A stretch of 9,392 nt of DNA from a bacterium (GTDB lineage: Bacteria; Pseudomonadota; Gammaproteobacteria; Berkiellales; Berkiellaceae). A program made the position numbers and the translations under genes. Position 1 is the stretch's first letter. Each line of letters opens with the position of its first letter. A model generated the notes under the pieces. It was not told where the DNA came from. It worked only from the letters and a program-made list of their open reading frames with translations, and made no database searches. Of the stretch, positions 1-7,680 are shown piece after piece. The stretch spans positions 1 through 9,392 of the forward strand of contig RFNU01000060.1 in NCBI GenBank assembly GCA_009927065.1. Reading direction: 5' to 3'.

Positions 1-78
1 GCATAAAGTTGCGCATTTTCAGCTCCAAATAAAGCTAAATTCAGTATCCTTACAAAAGCGAAAATAAACCCGATAACC

Positions 79-107
79 TTGATTTTTATTGAAAAATAAA
101 TCATAAT
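79..107 (+). promoter_or_regulatory. Candidate sigma70 promoter for the rnc operon
   Basis: A TTGATT -35 box (79-84) and a CATAAT -10 box (102-107) are separated by exactly 17 bases, 4/6 and 5/6 matches to the consensus. Transcription would start near 113-115 and give a leader of about 57 nt before the rnc ATG. Nothing convincing is encoded in 1-170, so a promoter here fits the layout. In an AT-rich genome such matches also arise by chance. Confidence 0.45.
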
Positions 108-150
108 ACGTGCTGTATCAAGATCATATTAAAAATATTTGCCCTCACCC

Positions 151-168
151 ATGAGTATTGTTGTATAA
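151..168 (+). other. Five-codon minigene directly upstream of rnc
   Basis: An ATG at 151 opens five codons and stops with TAA at 166-168, two bases before the rnc ATG at 171. Neither the minigene nor rnc has a recognisable Shine-Dalgarno sequence. The minigene ATG lies in a small possible hairpin (CTCA 144-147 with TGAG 152-155). Such an arrangement could allow re-initiation at rnc, but an 18-base frame is easily a chance event, so this is only a candidate element. Confidence 0.2.
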
Positions 169-170
169 CC

Positions 171-824
171 ATGTTAACGCTAGAAGAAAAGTTTTCTTAC
201 ATTTTTAAAGATAAAAATTTACTTAAGCAAGCATTAACTCACCGTTCTTTTGGTGCTCAACATAATGAGCGCTTAGAATTCTTGGGAGATGCTTTTTTAA
301 ACGCTGCCATGGCATCTTGGTTGTATGTGAAATTGTCTGATCAGACTGAGGGTGTCTTAACCCGCTCAAGAGCGGCTTTAGTGAAAAAGGAATCATTAGT
401 TAAATACGCTACTGATTTGCAATTACAAGATTTTTTAATAGTCGGTACAGGTGAATTAACACGCCCAACACCTGCTGTGTTAGCAGACGCCTTTGAAGCT
501 TTGTGTGGAGCACTTTTTTTAGATGCAGGTTTTGAACTTGCTTACAAGATTTTTATTAACCGTTTTGATGCATTGTTGCTCTCTAAACTGGTTCAATCAA
601 TGAATAAAGATCCTAAAACGTTATTACAAGAACTTTCTCAGAAACATTATCTTTGCTTACCTATTTATGTTGTTTTGCAACAAACAGGCAGTAATCATCA
701 GCCAACCTTTAGTGTGAAGTGTTCATTAGCATCTTTTGAAACTGAAGGACAAGGCTCATCAAAAAAACAAGCTGAATTAATGGCAGCTGAGCTGATGCTC
801 AATCTGCTCAAGGAGCGTCATTAA
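171..824 (+). CDS. rnc: Ribonuclease III
   Basis: Double-strand-specific endoribonuclease, known to process the rRNA precursor and some mRNAs; acts in the cytoplasm as a homodimer with Mg2+. The 217 aa are close to the usual ~225. Residues 1-140 are the endonuclease domain with the signature NERLEFLGD (32-40). Residues matching E. coli E38, E41, D45, E65, D114 and E117 are E33, E36, D40, E60, D106 and E109, so it should be active. Residues 147-215 are the double-stranded-RNA-binding domain, with GSSKK at 195-199. Two oddities: the signature continues DAFL rather than DSIL, and the usually conserved loop before the second catalytic Asp is replaced by TRPTPAV and is three residues shorter than in E. 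coli. The start is fixed by the family N-terminus and the lack of any earlier in-frame start, although it has no clear ribosome binding site. First gene of the operon, one base before era. Confidence 0.96.
   Translation: MLTLEEKFSYIFKDKNLLKQALTHRSFGAQHNERLEFLGDAFLNAAMASWLYVKLSDQTEGVLTRSRAALVKKESLVKYATDLQLQDFLIVGTGELTRPTPAVLADAFEALCGALFLDAGFELAYKIFINRFDALLLSKLVQSMNKDPKTLLQELSQKHYLCLPIYVVLQQTGSNHQPTFSVKCSLASFETEGQGSSKKQAELMAAELMLNLLKERH
810..815 (+). promoter_or_regulatory. Shine-Dalgarno site of era
   Basis: AAGGAG lies inside the last codons of rnc, 10 bases before the era ATG at 826. It is the only strong Shine-Dalgarno sequence in the operon and supports the chosen era start. Confidence 0.75.
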
Positions 825-825
825 A

Positions 826-1719
826 ATGTTAGAGAAAGTCTGTGGTTATGTTGCTATTGTCGGTAAACCTAATGTTGGTAAATCCACGTTGCTTAATACG
901 TTGATGAAACGTAAATTGACAATAACCTCTAAAAAACCACAAACAACACGTCATACCATTACTTGCGTGCTTACTGATGAGCGTTGGCAGTTGCAAATGT
1001 TACTTGTCGATACACCGGGGATTAATTTTAATTCTCAGCACCATATTATGAAGTGGATGCATCAGCAAGCCGTCGCAGCTCTGAAACAATTGGATTTGAG
1101 ATTTTGGGTTTTAGAAGCAGGTCATTGGGAAGAGCACGATCAGATCATTGCCTCGATGTTACAGCCTTTAGCAACAAGCACGATTGTACTGCTGAATAAA
1201 ATTGATAAAATTAAAGATAAATCAATATTGCTTAAGCAAATGACTCAGTTAGCTGCTTTAGGATTTAATCATATTGTGCCTCTTAGTGCATTACGTGATC
1301 AAGCTGTTGATATTATCATGAAAGAAGCTCGACCGCTTTTACCTAAACAAGACTTTTATTATCCCGCTGAACAGCAAGTTACTTGCACAAAAGAATTCAT
1401 GTCCAGTGAAGTTATCAGAGAAAAGCTGATGCGATATCTTGGTCAAGAAATTCCTTATGAGTGTTCCGTCCATATTGATCATTTAACAATCACAGATAAT
1501 AAATTACATCGCATAGCAGCAACCATTTATACAGCTAATGATCGGCATAAAAAAGTTATTATTGGAACGGATGGTCGGCAATTAAAAATGATAGGACAAG
1601 CTGCTCGGTTAACATTAGAGCGCATGTTTGATCAGAAAGTTTTTTTGCAGTTATGGGTTAAAGTTAAAGAATCCTGGGCCGCTCATCAAGAAGTGACTAA
1701 TCATCTTGGCTTAGCATGA
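826..1719 (+). CDS. era: GTPase Era, 16S rRNA-binding ribosome assembly factor
   Basis: Essential Ras-like GTPase that binds the 3' end of 16S rRNA and checks maturation of the 30S subunit. 297 aa against 301 in E. coli, so complete. G motifs are in order: G1 GKPNVGKS (13-20), G2 around T40-T41 in PQTTRH, G3 DTPG (62-65), G4 NKID (124-127) and G5 SAL (154-156). The C-terminal third (about 195-297) is the KH RNA-binding domain. Its GxxG loop reads GTDG (247-250), whereas GKxG forms are typical, so a basic residue is replaced and an acidic one introduced. It starts one base after the rnc stop. Its TGA overlaps the recO ATG in an ATGA junction, pointing to translational coupling. Base composition resembles its neighbours. 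Confidence 0.97.
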   Translation: MLEKVCGYVAIVGKPNVGKSTLLNTLMKRKLTITSKKPQTTRHTITCVLTDERWQLQMLLVDTPGINFNSQHHIMKWMHQQAVAALKQLDLRFWVLEAGHWEEHDQIIASMLQPLATSTIVLLNKIDKIKDKSILLKQMTQLAALGFNHIVPLSALRDQAVDIIMKEARPLLPKQDFYYPAEQQVTCTKEFMSSEVIREKLMRYLGQEIPYECSVHIDHLTITDNKLHRIAATIYTANDRHKKVIIGTDGRQLKMIGQAARLTLERMFDQKVFLQLWVKVKESWAAHQEVTNHLGLA

Positions 1720-2363
1720 GCTTTCAGTTTCAAGGATTTATTCTCAGCTGCAAACATTTTAATGAGCAAGCAGGACTAGTTTGTTTGTTGACACCGCAAG
1801 GTGTGAAGTATGTTTACGATAAGGATTTTTATGCGAAATATCAAAAATATTTTCCTTACATGAAAGAAACATTATTTGCGATAGAAGTTTTTCCTGGTTC
1901 TGATGAACACCGATTTTATCTTAGAGAGCTTGACCCGATTGTTCGCTTTGACACACCGAATCAATACACTTTTTATTTACAGTGGTTGATTTCACTCGCG
2001 CTTTTAACGCAAAAAACTAGTGATCATCCTGCCATTTTTTTTAAATGCTATTATCGATTTATGCAACAGTTACAAGAAAATCCTAAAAAAGAAATGATTA
2101 ATTTCTCTTTGGTGTATATTGAATTGCATGTGTTAGTTTCTATGGGTTCAGGAGATTTCATGACCCATTTTGAAGCAATTGTGCGCCTTAAAGGTATTTC
2201 AATGGAATTTCATGATTTTTTCTTGAACAAACTCATTGATGATAATGACTTTATCATTATTCAAGAGTATATTGGTCAGATCATATATGATTTTTATTCT
2301 TGGAATAAAGGATTCGATGTTTTTAAAGAATGTTTACAAGTCACACAACAAATAACCCAATGA
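1716..2363 (+). CDS. recO: DNA repair protein RecO (divergent)
   Basis: RecO helps load RecA onto SSB-coated single-stranded DNA in the RecFOR pathway and anneals complementary strands. The 215 aa are slightly shorter than the usual ~230-240. The N-terminus (about 1-75) fits the OB-fold pattern, beginning FQGFILSCKHFNEQAGLVC. The rest is helical, as expected, with no cysteine zinc cluster, as in E. coli RecO. The basic stretch usually seen near residues 30-40 (an ARGARR-like run) is missing: here it is TPQGVKYVYDKDF, so DNA contacts may differ. Identification rests on this weak fold similarity and on position between era and acpS. ATGA overlaps at both ends (with era at 1716-1719, with acpS at 2360-2363) show it is an operon member. 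It has no Shine-Dalgarno sequence of its own. Confidence 0.82.
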   Translation: MSFQFQGFILSCKHFNEQAGLVCLLTPQGVKYVYDKDFYAKYQKYFPYMKETLFAIEVFPGSDEHRFYLRELDPIVRFDTPNQYTFYLQWLISLALLTQKTSDHPAIFFKCYYRFMQQLQENPKKEMINFSLVYIELHVLVSMGSGDFMTHFEAIVRLKGISMEFHDFFLNKLIDDNDFIIIQEYIGQIIYDFYSWNKGFDVFKECLQVTQQITQ

Positions 2364-2761
2364 TTTATGGTATTGGTGTTGATATCATTCACCAAGTGCG
2401 TATAGAAAAAGTTTTACAGCATTATCCTCTGTTATTTCCTAAAAAAATCCTGACACCTCGTGAGCTTCAAAAGTATCCTGATAAGATTGAGCGGCAAATT
2501 AACTTTTTAAGTAAACGTTTTGCTGCTAAAGAAGCCTTTGCAAAAGCACTGGGAACAGGATTTGGAAAAAACCTGCACTTTCATGATATTGAAATTTTTA
2601 AAAATGAGCATGGCCAACCTTATTATCAATATGCGCATCGACTTTCTGTTGATTATTCAATTGCAGAAAGTTTTTTGTCCATAGCCGACGATACTCCTAA
2701 CGTGATAGCCTTTTGTATTTTATTGAAAAATCCAGAATTAGCCTATCGCAGTTTGGTTTAA
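2360..2761 (+). CDS. acpS: Holo-[acyl-carrier-protein] synthase
   Basis: Transfers 4'-phosphopantetheine from coenzyme A to the conserved serine of acyl carrier protein, activating it for fatty acid synthesis; a cytoplasmic, Mg2+-dependent trimer. From the ATG at 2360 the protein is 133 aa and begins MIYGIGVDI, the family N-terminus, with metal-binding D8 and, in FAAKEAFAKALG (54-65), E58 at the same number as in E. coli. A second ATG at 2330 would add ten residues with no family counterpart. The 2360 start forms a 4-nt ATGA overlap with recO like the era-recO junction, so I prefer it. Near the C-terminus LSIADD replaces the commoner LSISHD. No Shine-Dalgarno is visible, consistent with coupled translation. 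pdxJ, often found between recO and acpS in gammaproteobacteria, is missing here. Confidence 0.93.
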   Translation: MIYGIGVDIIHQVRIEKVLQHYPLLFPKKILTPRELQKYPDKIERQINFLSKRFAAKEAFAKALGTGFGKNLHFHDIEIFKNEHGQPYYQYAHRLSVDYSIAESFLSIADDTPNVIAFCILLKNPELAYRSLV

Positions 2762-3067
2762 CTTCAGTGAGATGGAGAGGGGACCGCAAACTCGAGTCAA
2801 TGATTAAATATCAAAAATTACATGTGATCAAGCATATACTACACTATACTGTTTCATTATATTCATTTTTTAAAAAACAATGCCTTATAAGAAAAAATAT
2901 TGGATTCATCCTGTCCTTTTCTTTCTTGCGGGAATTTTTTTGTCATTAATCTCTTAAATTATTTTTTTATAAATCGATTCTTTATAAGATACTTGATCCT
3001 GTCAGTTCAGTGCTTTTAGCAATATGTCGTTAGAAGAGCCCATCCTTGGACTTCATTATGTTGCTTA
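2762..3067. other. Gene-poor convergent intergenic region
   Basis: About 300 bases between the ends of acpS (+) and the ankyrin gene (-). All + frames are short and none resembles a known family. No strong terminator hairpin with a T-run is visible for either flanking gene, so termination may be Rho-dependent or the transcripts may overlap. The only repeat noted is a 7-bp inverted pair, GATCAAG (2827-2833) and CTTGATC (about 2992-2998), too far apart to be a terminator. It may be decayed sequence. Confidence 0.5.
2880..2957 (+). CDS. Possible 25-residue membrane peptide, unproven
   Basis: An ATG at 2880 opens a 25-codon frame ending in TAA at 2955-2957. The peptide begins MPYKKKYWIHP and continues with about 14 strongly hydrophobic residues (VLFFLAGIFLSLIS), the positive-then-hydrophobic pattern of a single-pass membrane peptide or a signal anchor. 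There is no Shine-Dalgarno sequence, and the next ~100 bases carry only short broken frames that are also hydrophobic, so it could equally be the start of a decayed membrane gene or chance in T-rich DNA. I recognise no family. Confidence 0.2.
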   Translation: MPYKKKYWIHPVLFFLAGIFLSLIS

Positions 3068-6000
3068 CTATGTCCCTGGCTTTAGTGTTTTTTTAGAGTC
3101 AGGTGCTTGTTGATGGCTAAAATTCAAGACTTGATTGTGTTGTTGAGGCTCTTGGGCGATTAATGATTTCATTAACTCTAATGCTTGATCACAATCATGA
3201 TTGATGGCTAATAGTATACACTCGGATTCTTGTGCGTAAGCAAGAGCTTTTGATGCTAATAAAGGATATTGTAAGAGTTCTTTGAGATCGTTAAACCAAT
3301 AAGGATCTTTGCTATTGATCACTAAAAATTTCATCATTGTTAAATAAAATTTTGTTTTTTGAGTAGCCAATAAAGGTTTACTCGTTAATAATGTTACTTG
3401 ATGGTGTATAAATCGTTCTAAATGAATCTGATAACGCTCATGTATAGGCATTTCTATAGCATATTGAAGAACCGATGGAATGGCTAACAACAGATTTTTG
3501 ATTGCTTCGTATGATTGAACCTGCGTTACTGCAAGCCTTACAATATGATGGTCCACAGCTTCTTTAGAGACTTTAAAGTAATAGTTGACTCTTTTACAAG
3601 ACATTCTTAACGCTTCATTGCGGTTTATTGTCGCATGATCGGACACACTATTGATACTTAAAAGAAACTCTGTAACAGGCAAATGCCCATTTTTTACTGA
3701 CCAACGTAAGGCGTAATTATCATCATCTACAACATGAGCCGCAACGCTAGGAATCATTAAAAGTTGTTGAACAACACTGAGATGTCCTGCACTAGCAGCC
3801 CAACGTAAAGCTCTATTCGAATAAAAATGAGCTCGATTACGAATATGTTCTATTGTGAGCAAATCCTGCACAATAGTCTCAAATCCTTTAGAGGCCGCTT
3901 TCACTAGTAACCAATGAAAATAACCACTTTTAACTTCAGTGGGAGGTAAGCTCTTCATAAGAAGCTGAAAGGCATCAGTTTGATTATATTCAACTGTTAA
4001 AAAATACAACTCATTAATAAGAGAGTGTATCAAAGGATCGGTAAGGTTGATTTGTTGAATAAATTGAAAAATAAAAGCACAATCACCATATTTAGCAGCT
4101 TCAGTGAGACTAGTGTAATCAAAGAGTTGGTTATACATAGGAATTAAAACGGGTATGGGGACTGCTAAAGGAATGTAAATATTCCAATAAGTCGTGATGT
4201 TGTCGACTCCTTCATTCGTATTATCGGCAAGAATTATTGATAAGTCTTCATCTGTCTCATCATGATCGCAGTCGGTTAAATCGAGCTGCGCAGAAAGATC
4301 GGCGTGATGATCTTCGTGTTCATCATCGTCTTGTGCAAGGATCTGCACACAGTCGTGCTGAGTTAAAAGACTCACAATATCATATTGTTTGTTGCGTGAT
4401 GCAATAGTAAAAGCCTCACAAAGATACTCAGGGTTCCAAAAACCCCCTTCTTTGATATTTTTAGCACGGAGAAAATCAACAGCGATTTTATCGTGACGAT
4501 GGGTAATAGCCTCTAATAATAATTTATTAATCTGTTCTGCAAAGATTTGGACAAAAGCTGGTATACGAATGAGATGATAAAATAACTTGCTGATTTGTTG
4601 TTTCAGAATATTTTTTTCCACCATATGAACAATAATCTCAGGATTGAGTCCATGCTCTTTTAGTATCTTTTCTAAAGAATCTTGATCACTACAAACAAAC
4701 TCTGTCAGCAAGTGTTCTATTTGAGCACAATCTTGAAAAAGAGTTTTAAGCTCTTCTTGATACGTTTCTTCTTTAAGTGTTTTTAATGTCTTAATGTTGA
4801 ATGTAAAGAAAGTTTTTAATATAAATTCTTTATCAATTTTTAATTGTTCAGATCGTGAGGCTATCACTTCTAAAGTTTCCTGCGTTTTTTTAGGATGATG
4901 CCTTTCAATAAGGGTTTTTAAGTATTGTTTCACTGAAGAGTCGTGTGTTAACTTGAGTGCTTTATTTAAGACAATACGATTGGTACATAAAGATGGTATG
5001 TTTTCTGCTAAGAACGTTAATGTTCGTTGTCTGCAAGCTATAGCGGAGTCGTAAAATAATTTTTCACAATCGAATGTGGTCTTTTCTAAAATACTAGAAG
5101 CTTGTTGAATATTATCGTTCTCACAAAGGATCGTTAACAGCATTGAAGGATAATCAATCTTAGGCTGCTCATCGATGGTTGTTGTGACTTTATTGATTAA
5201 GTGATCAACAACAGTGATATCGTGATGTTCTAAAATCAGATTAATCGTAGCATCATAGCCATAGAATGCTGTAAATGTCTCGATAAACCATTCTAATTTT
5301 TCGTGAAAACGGTAATAATCCAATGTTGTAAAATTATATCGATCTTTTTTATGGATGTTGTGAGGATATTCTTTTAGCAACCAAGTAGAAACTTCCGATG
5401 CTTTTGTTATCAGAGCGATTTGATGAACAGTCATACCGGCAGAGTCAATAATAGAAAGATCAGCATGATGAGTAGCAAGGTACTGCAGGAGATCAAGATT
5501 GTTTGTAGTAATAGCCAAGTGCACCAGGGGTGTATGATCGTTCAGCATGCTATTGGCATTGAATACTTTTAACATGATAAGGTTTTTGATCAGTTCTGGT
5601 TTCGATGCTAAATCGTGAGGTGATAAATCTGTAGATTTTATTTTTTTATTCGTTAAGAGCCATGCAATAATATGTTCATGACGTTTTAATGCCATAATAG
5701 AGGGGTTGTCCGCTAAACGCATCAAAGCAGCGCTGAGGCTATTGATATCAAACTTGGTATGAAACTGCTCGAAAAGGTAGTCCATAATAGCAAAATGTTT
5801 TGTTTTTACCTCTTTGTTGCTGGCAGAAAGAAATTGCTCTAATACTGCGTATAATAGAAATGAATGAAGCTCAGTAAACAGATTTACATCTATCACGCTG
5901 CTAGCGGTTCTTTTTTCATTAATATTCAAATGTTTGTAGTCAATTGTATATTCTTCAAGAAAAAAACGCAGAACATTGAGATGACCTGCGTTTAATGCAT

Positions 6001-7576
6001 TTAATAAAATAGGGTTTTTATTGGAAGGAGTAAATCCTTTTTCTAAAAACCAAGAAACGACTTCAAGATGACCGTGCATAATAGCTTCATCAAGAGGTAA
6101 TATCAATTGGCTTCGAACTGATTGTTTTGCCGTATAAGCTGTAGCTAATATTTTTATATTCTTAGTATATAACCATTCAAGAAACTCTAAATTACCACAT
6201 TGCGCTGCAATATGAGCTAGTGTTTTACCGTGGGGATTGAGCATGTTCAATGAAAAGTGCGGAAAATATTCTAGTATTTTTTGGGCCATATTATTTTTTT
6301 TATAAAAAATCGCTGTATGAATAAAAGTTAATCCATCATGATCGTGATGCATTGGATCGTATCCATAGCGTTGAATCATCTCAATAATCAAATCTAAATT
6401 ATCATGAGCAATGGTATAGAAAAGAGCAGTTCTTCCAAAAGAGTCTGTTATTTGACGATTAATAAATCCTGACTCTAAAAGCCATTCAAGACATCGAGAT
6501 TTGGCCATAGCAGATAAATGCAAAATATTTCTGCCTTGTCTATCCTTCAAATTCAGATAAGCGACTATTTTTGTCCTTTTTTTAGAAGCTGTTGTTCCTC
6601 CGGATTGTTCAATAAAGTACTCTAAAACATCTTGGTGGCTGTAAATACCAGCTATCATAGCTGGTGTTTGGTTATCAGCAATTTTTGTTTCGTAAGTGAT
6701 GGAGGGATGTCTTTTTATCAGTTGGGTCACTAATCCTAGATTACCAAATGAGCAGACTTGATAAAGAGGATGGTACATGACATTACCTAAACGACCATGA
6801 TTTTTAAGCATGTATTCAACCAAAAAATCATAACATGCAGATCGCTCAGGGTATCGATCAAGCCTGACAGCAGCATATAAAAAAAGAGTAATGTCAAAGT
6901 GATAATTGTTGATCAGAATTGAGGGGTAATGTTCAATACATAAACGCAAGGTATTAATATCGTTCACTTCAATGGCCAAATGAGCTATTGTTGAATTTTC
7001 AGATGTTTTATACTCAAGAGCTTGAGGATACTGACTAATAATATATTGAATGATTTTATAAATATTTTCTTTTAGACTTAACTGTTGAGAGCTGTTTTTA
7101 ACCTTATGCCCTAAAGAAGCTAATATTTTTCTATGGGACGGAGACGACAGTTCAGTCATATTGCGCTCTATGTTTTTATATCTCAAGTAAAGAGAATAAG
7201 CTAAAAACAAAGGGTTAAGTTCATCTTGATTGCAACAAGACATGATGGAGCTGTCAACTTTTAAGAACGCTGAAACTGCGGCAATATTTCCATGAATAAT
7301 GGCAAGATGTAACGGCGTCTGTTCGTTACCGATTTGGGTCAAAAGCTCTGGGTATTTATCAGTAATATATTTTACTAATAAGTCGTTATTTGAAGCAATG
7401 CTTGTATCAAGAGATAACTCATGAAGAACATTCAAGTCTTGTGCGTTTTTCCCAGCAAAAGCAGGATCAATCGGCTGAGGGTTATGTTCAATAAATTCTT
7501 GAGCGAACCGTTCTTTCCAATAAGATAACAATGATAATGATGCTGTCGCATTGTTAGTTGAACTTTTTTTAAACAT
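3068..7576 (-). CDS. Giant ankyrin-repeat protein (1502 aa), putative effector
   Basis: Ankyrin repeats mediate protein-protein binding; giant ones in Legionella- and Coxiella-like bacteria are often exported to host cells. Recognisable repeats include those near residues 85-117 (TPLHLAIIHGN), 195-225, 270-300, 304-330, 348-378, 382-412, 415-445, 449-478 (KTLAHIAAQCGNLEFLEWL), 493-520, 521-545, 682-712 (TPLVHLAITTNNLDLLQYL) and 713-745. Residues ~760-1075 are helical with few clear repeats. An acidic/His-rich stretch (1083-1111) is followed by a hydrophobic, proline-rich segment (1133-1147) and then three 33-residue-spaced repeats from 1256. I see no signal peptide, kinase, protease, F-box or other catalytic domain. 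The ATG at 7574-7576 has a poor Shine-Dalgarno, but the promoter at 7618-7646 suits it. It converges on acpS and is read separately from aceA. Function and export by a Dot/Icm-type system are inference; no clear C-terminal secretion signal is visible. Confidence 0.9.
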   Translation of the reverse strand: MFKKSSTNNATASLSLLSYWKERFAQEFIEHNPQPIDPAFAGKNAQDLNVLHELSLDTSIASNNDLLVKYITDKYPELLTQIGNEQTPLHLAIIHGNIAAVSAFLKVDSSIMSCCNQDELNPLFLAYSLYLRYKNIERNMTELSSPSHRKILASLGHKVKNSSQQLSLKENIYKIIQYIISQYPQALEYKTSENSTIAHLAIEVNDINTLRLCIEHYPSILINNYHFDITLFLYAAVRLDRYPERSACYDFLVEYMLKNHGRLGNVMYHPLYQVCSFGNLGLVTQLIKRHPSITYETKIADNQTPAMIAGIYSHQDVLEYFIEQSGGTTASKKRTKIVAYLNLKDRQGRNILHLSAMAKSRCLEWLLESGFINRQITDSFGRTALFYTIAHDNLDLIIEMIQRYGYDPMHHDHDGLTFIHTAIFYKKNNMAQKILEYFPHFSLNMLNPHGKTLAHIAAQCGNLEFLEWLYTKNIKILATAYTAKQSVRSQLILPLDEAIMHGHLEVVSWFLEKGFTPSNKNPILLNALNAGHLNVLRFFLEEYTIDYKHLNINEKRTASSVIDVNLFTELHSFLLYAVLEQFLSASNKEVKTKHFAIMDYLFEQFHTKFDINSLSAALMRLADNPSIMALKRHEHIIAWLLTNKKIKSTDLSPHDLASKPELIKNLIMLKVFNANSMLNDHTPLVHLAITTNNLDLLQYLATHHADLSIIDSAGMTVHQIALITKASEVSTWLLKEYPHNIHKKDRYNFTTLDYYRFHEKLEWFIETFTAFYGYDATINLILEHHDITVVDHLINKVTTTIDEQPKIDYPSMLLTILCENDNIQQASSILEKTTFDCEKLFYDSAIACRQRTLTFLAENIPSLCTNRIVLNKALKLTHDSSVKQYLKTLIERHHPKKTQETLEVIASRSEQLKIDKEFILKTFFTFNIKTLKTLKEETYQEELKTLFQDCAQIEHLLTEFVCSDQDSLEKILKEHGLNPEIIVHMVEKNILKQQISKLFYHLIRIPAFVQIFAEQINKLLLEAITHRHDKIAVDFLRAKNIKEGGFWNPEYLCEAFTIASRNKQYDIVSLLTQHDCVQILAQDDDEHEDHHADLSAQLDLTDCDHDETDEDLSIILADNTNEGVDNITTYWNIYIPLAVPIPVLIPMYNQLFDYTSLTEAAKYGDCAFIFQFIQQINLTDPLIHSLINELYFLTVEYNQTDAFQLLMKSLPPTEVKSGYFHWLLVKAASKGFETIVQDLLTIEHIRNRAHFYSNRALRWAASAGHLSVVQQLLMIPSVAAHVVDDDNYALRWSVKNGHLPVTEFLLSINSVSDHATINRNEALRMSCKRVNYYFKVSKEAVDHHIVRLAVTQVQSYEAIKNLLLAIPSVLQYAIEMPIHERYQIHLERFIHHQVTLLTSKPLLATQKTKFYLTMMKFLVINSKDPYWFNDLKELLQYPLLASKALAYAQESECILLAINHDCDQALELMKSLIAQEPQQHNQVLNFSHQQAPDSKKTLKPGT
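3578..3811 (-). repeat. Three 33-residue ALRW-type ankyrin repeats in the C-terminal part
   Basis: The motif ALRW recurs at residues 1256 and 1289 and as ALRM at 1322, a spacing of exactly 33 residues, the canonical ankyrin length. The first two units continue AASAGHLSVVQQLL and SVKNGHLPVTEFLL, sharing the GHL turn and the second helix; the third decays after a dozen residues. At DNA level the first two units share CCAACGTAA around the ALRW codons. These are the best-preserved repeats in the protein and differ in consensus from the N-terminal ones. Confidence 0.8.
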
Positions 7577-7617
7577 AAAAAGGAATATTTCTTGAAATTT
7601 ATTTGATATTGCTGGAA

Positions 7618-7646
7618 ATTGTAAGAACTAATGATTATGAAGTCAA
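7618..7646 (-). promoter_or_regulatory. Sigma70 promoter of the ankyrin gene
   Basis: On the - strand TTGACT (7646-7641) and TACAAT (7623-7618) are each 5/6 matches to the consensus and are separated by exactly 17 bases. Transcription would begin near 7611, leaving a leader of about 35 nt. This is the best promoter match in the window and implies that the ankyrin gene is expressed independently of aceA. Confidence 0.6.
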
Positions 7647-7680
7647 TTGTGATTATTTTATTTTGAAAGATTTGGGTTTT

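Noticed and set aside
1..170. Possible tail of an upstream gene (lepB-like position)
   Set aside because: All three + frames stop within the first 70 bases, and the short edge peptides match no expected neighbour.
2330..2359. Upstream ATG giving a 143-residue AcpS
   Set aside because: The ten extra residues have no counterpart in the family, and the start at 2360 gives an ATGA overlap and the standard GIGVDI N-terminus.
2713..2949. 78-codon frame on the + strand overlapping the acpS end
   Set aside because: It starts inside acpS in another frame, lacks a Shine-Dalgarno sequence, and its translation is low-complexity and resembles no family.
3024..3113. 29-codon + strand frame antisense to the ankyrin C-terminus
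   Set aside because: It is short, mostly overlaps a real gene on the other strand, and has no ribosome binding site.
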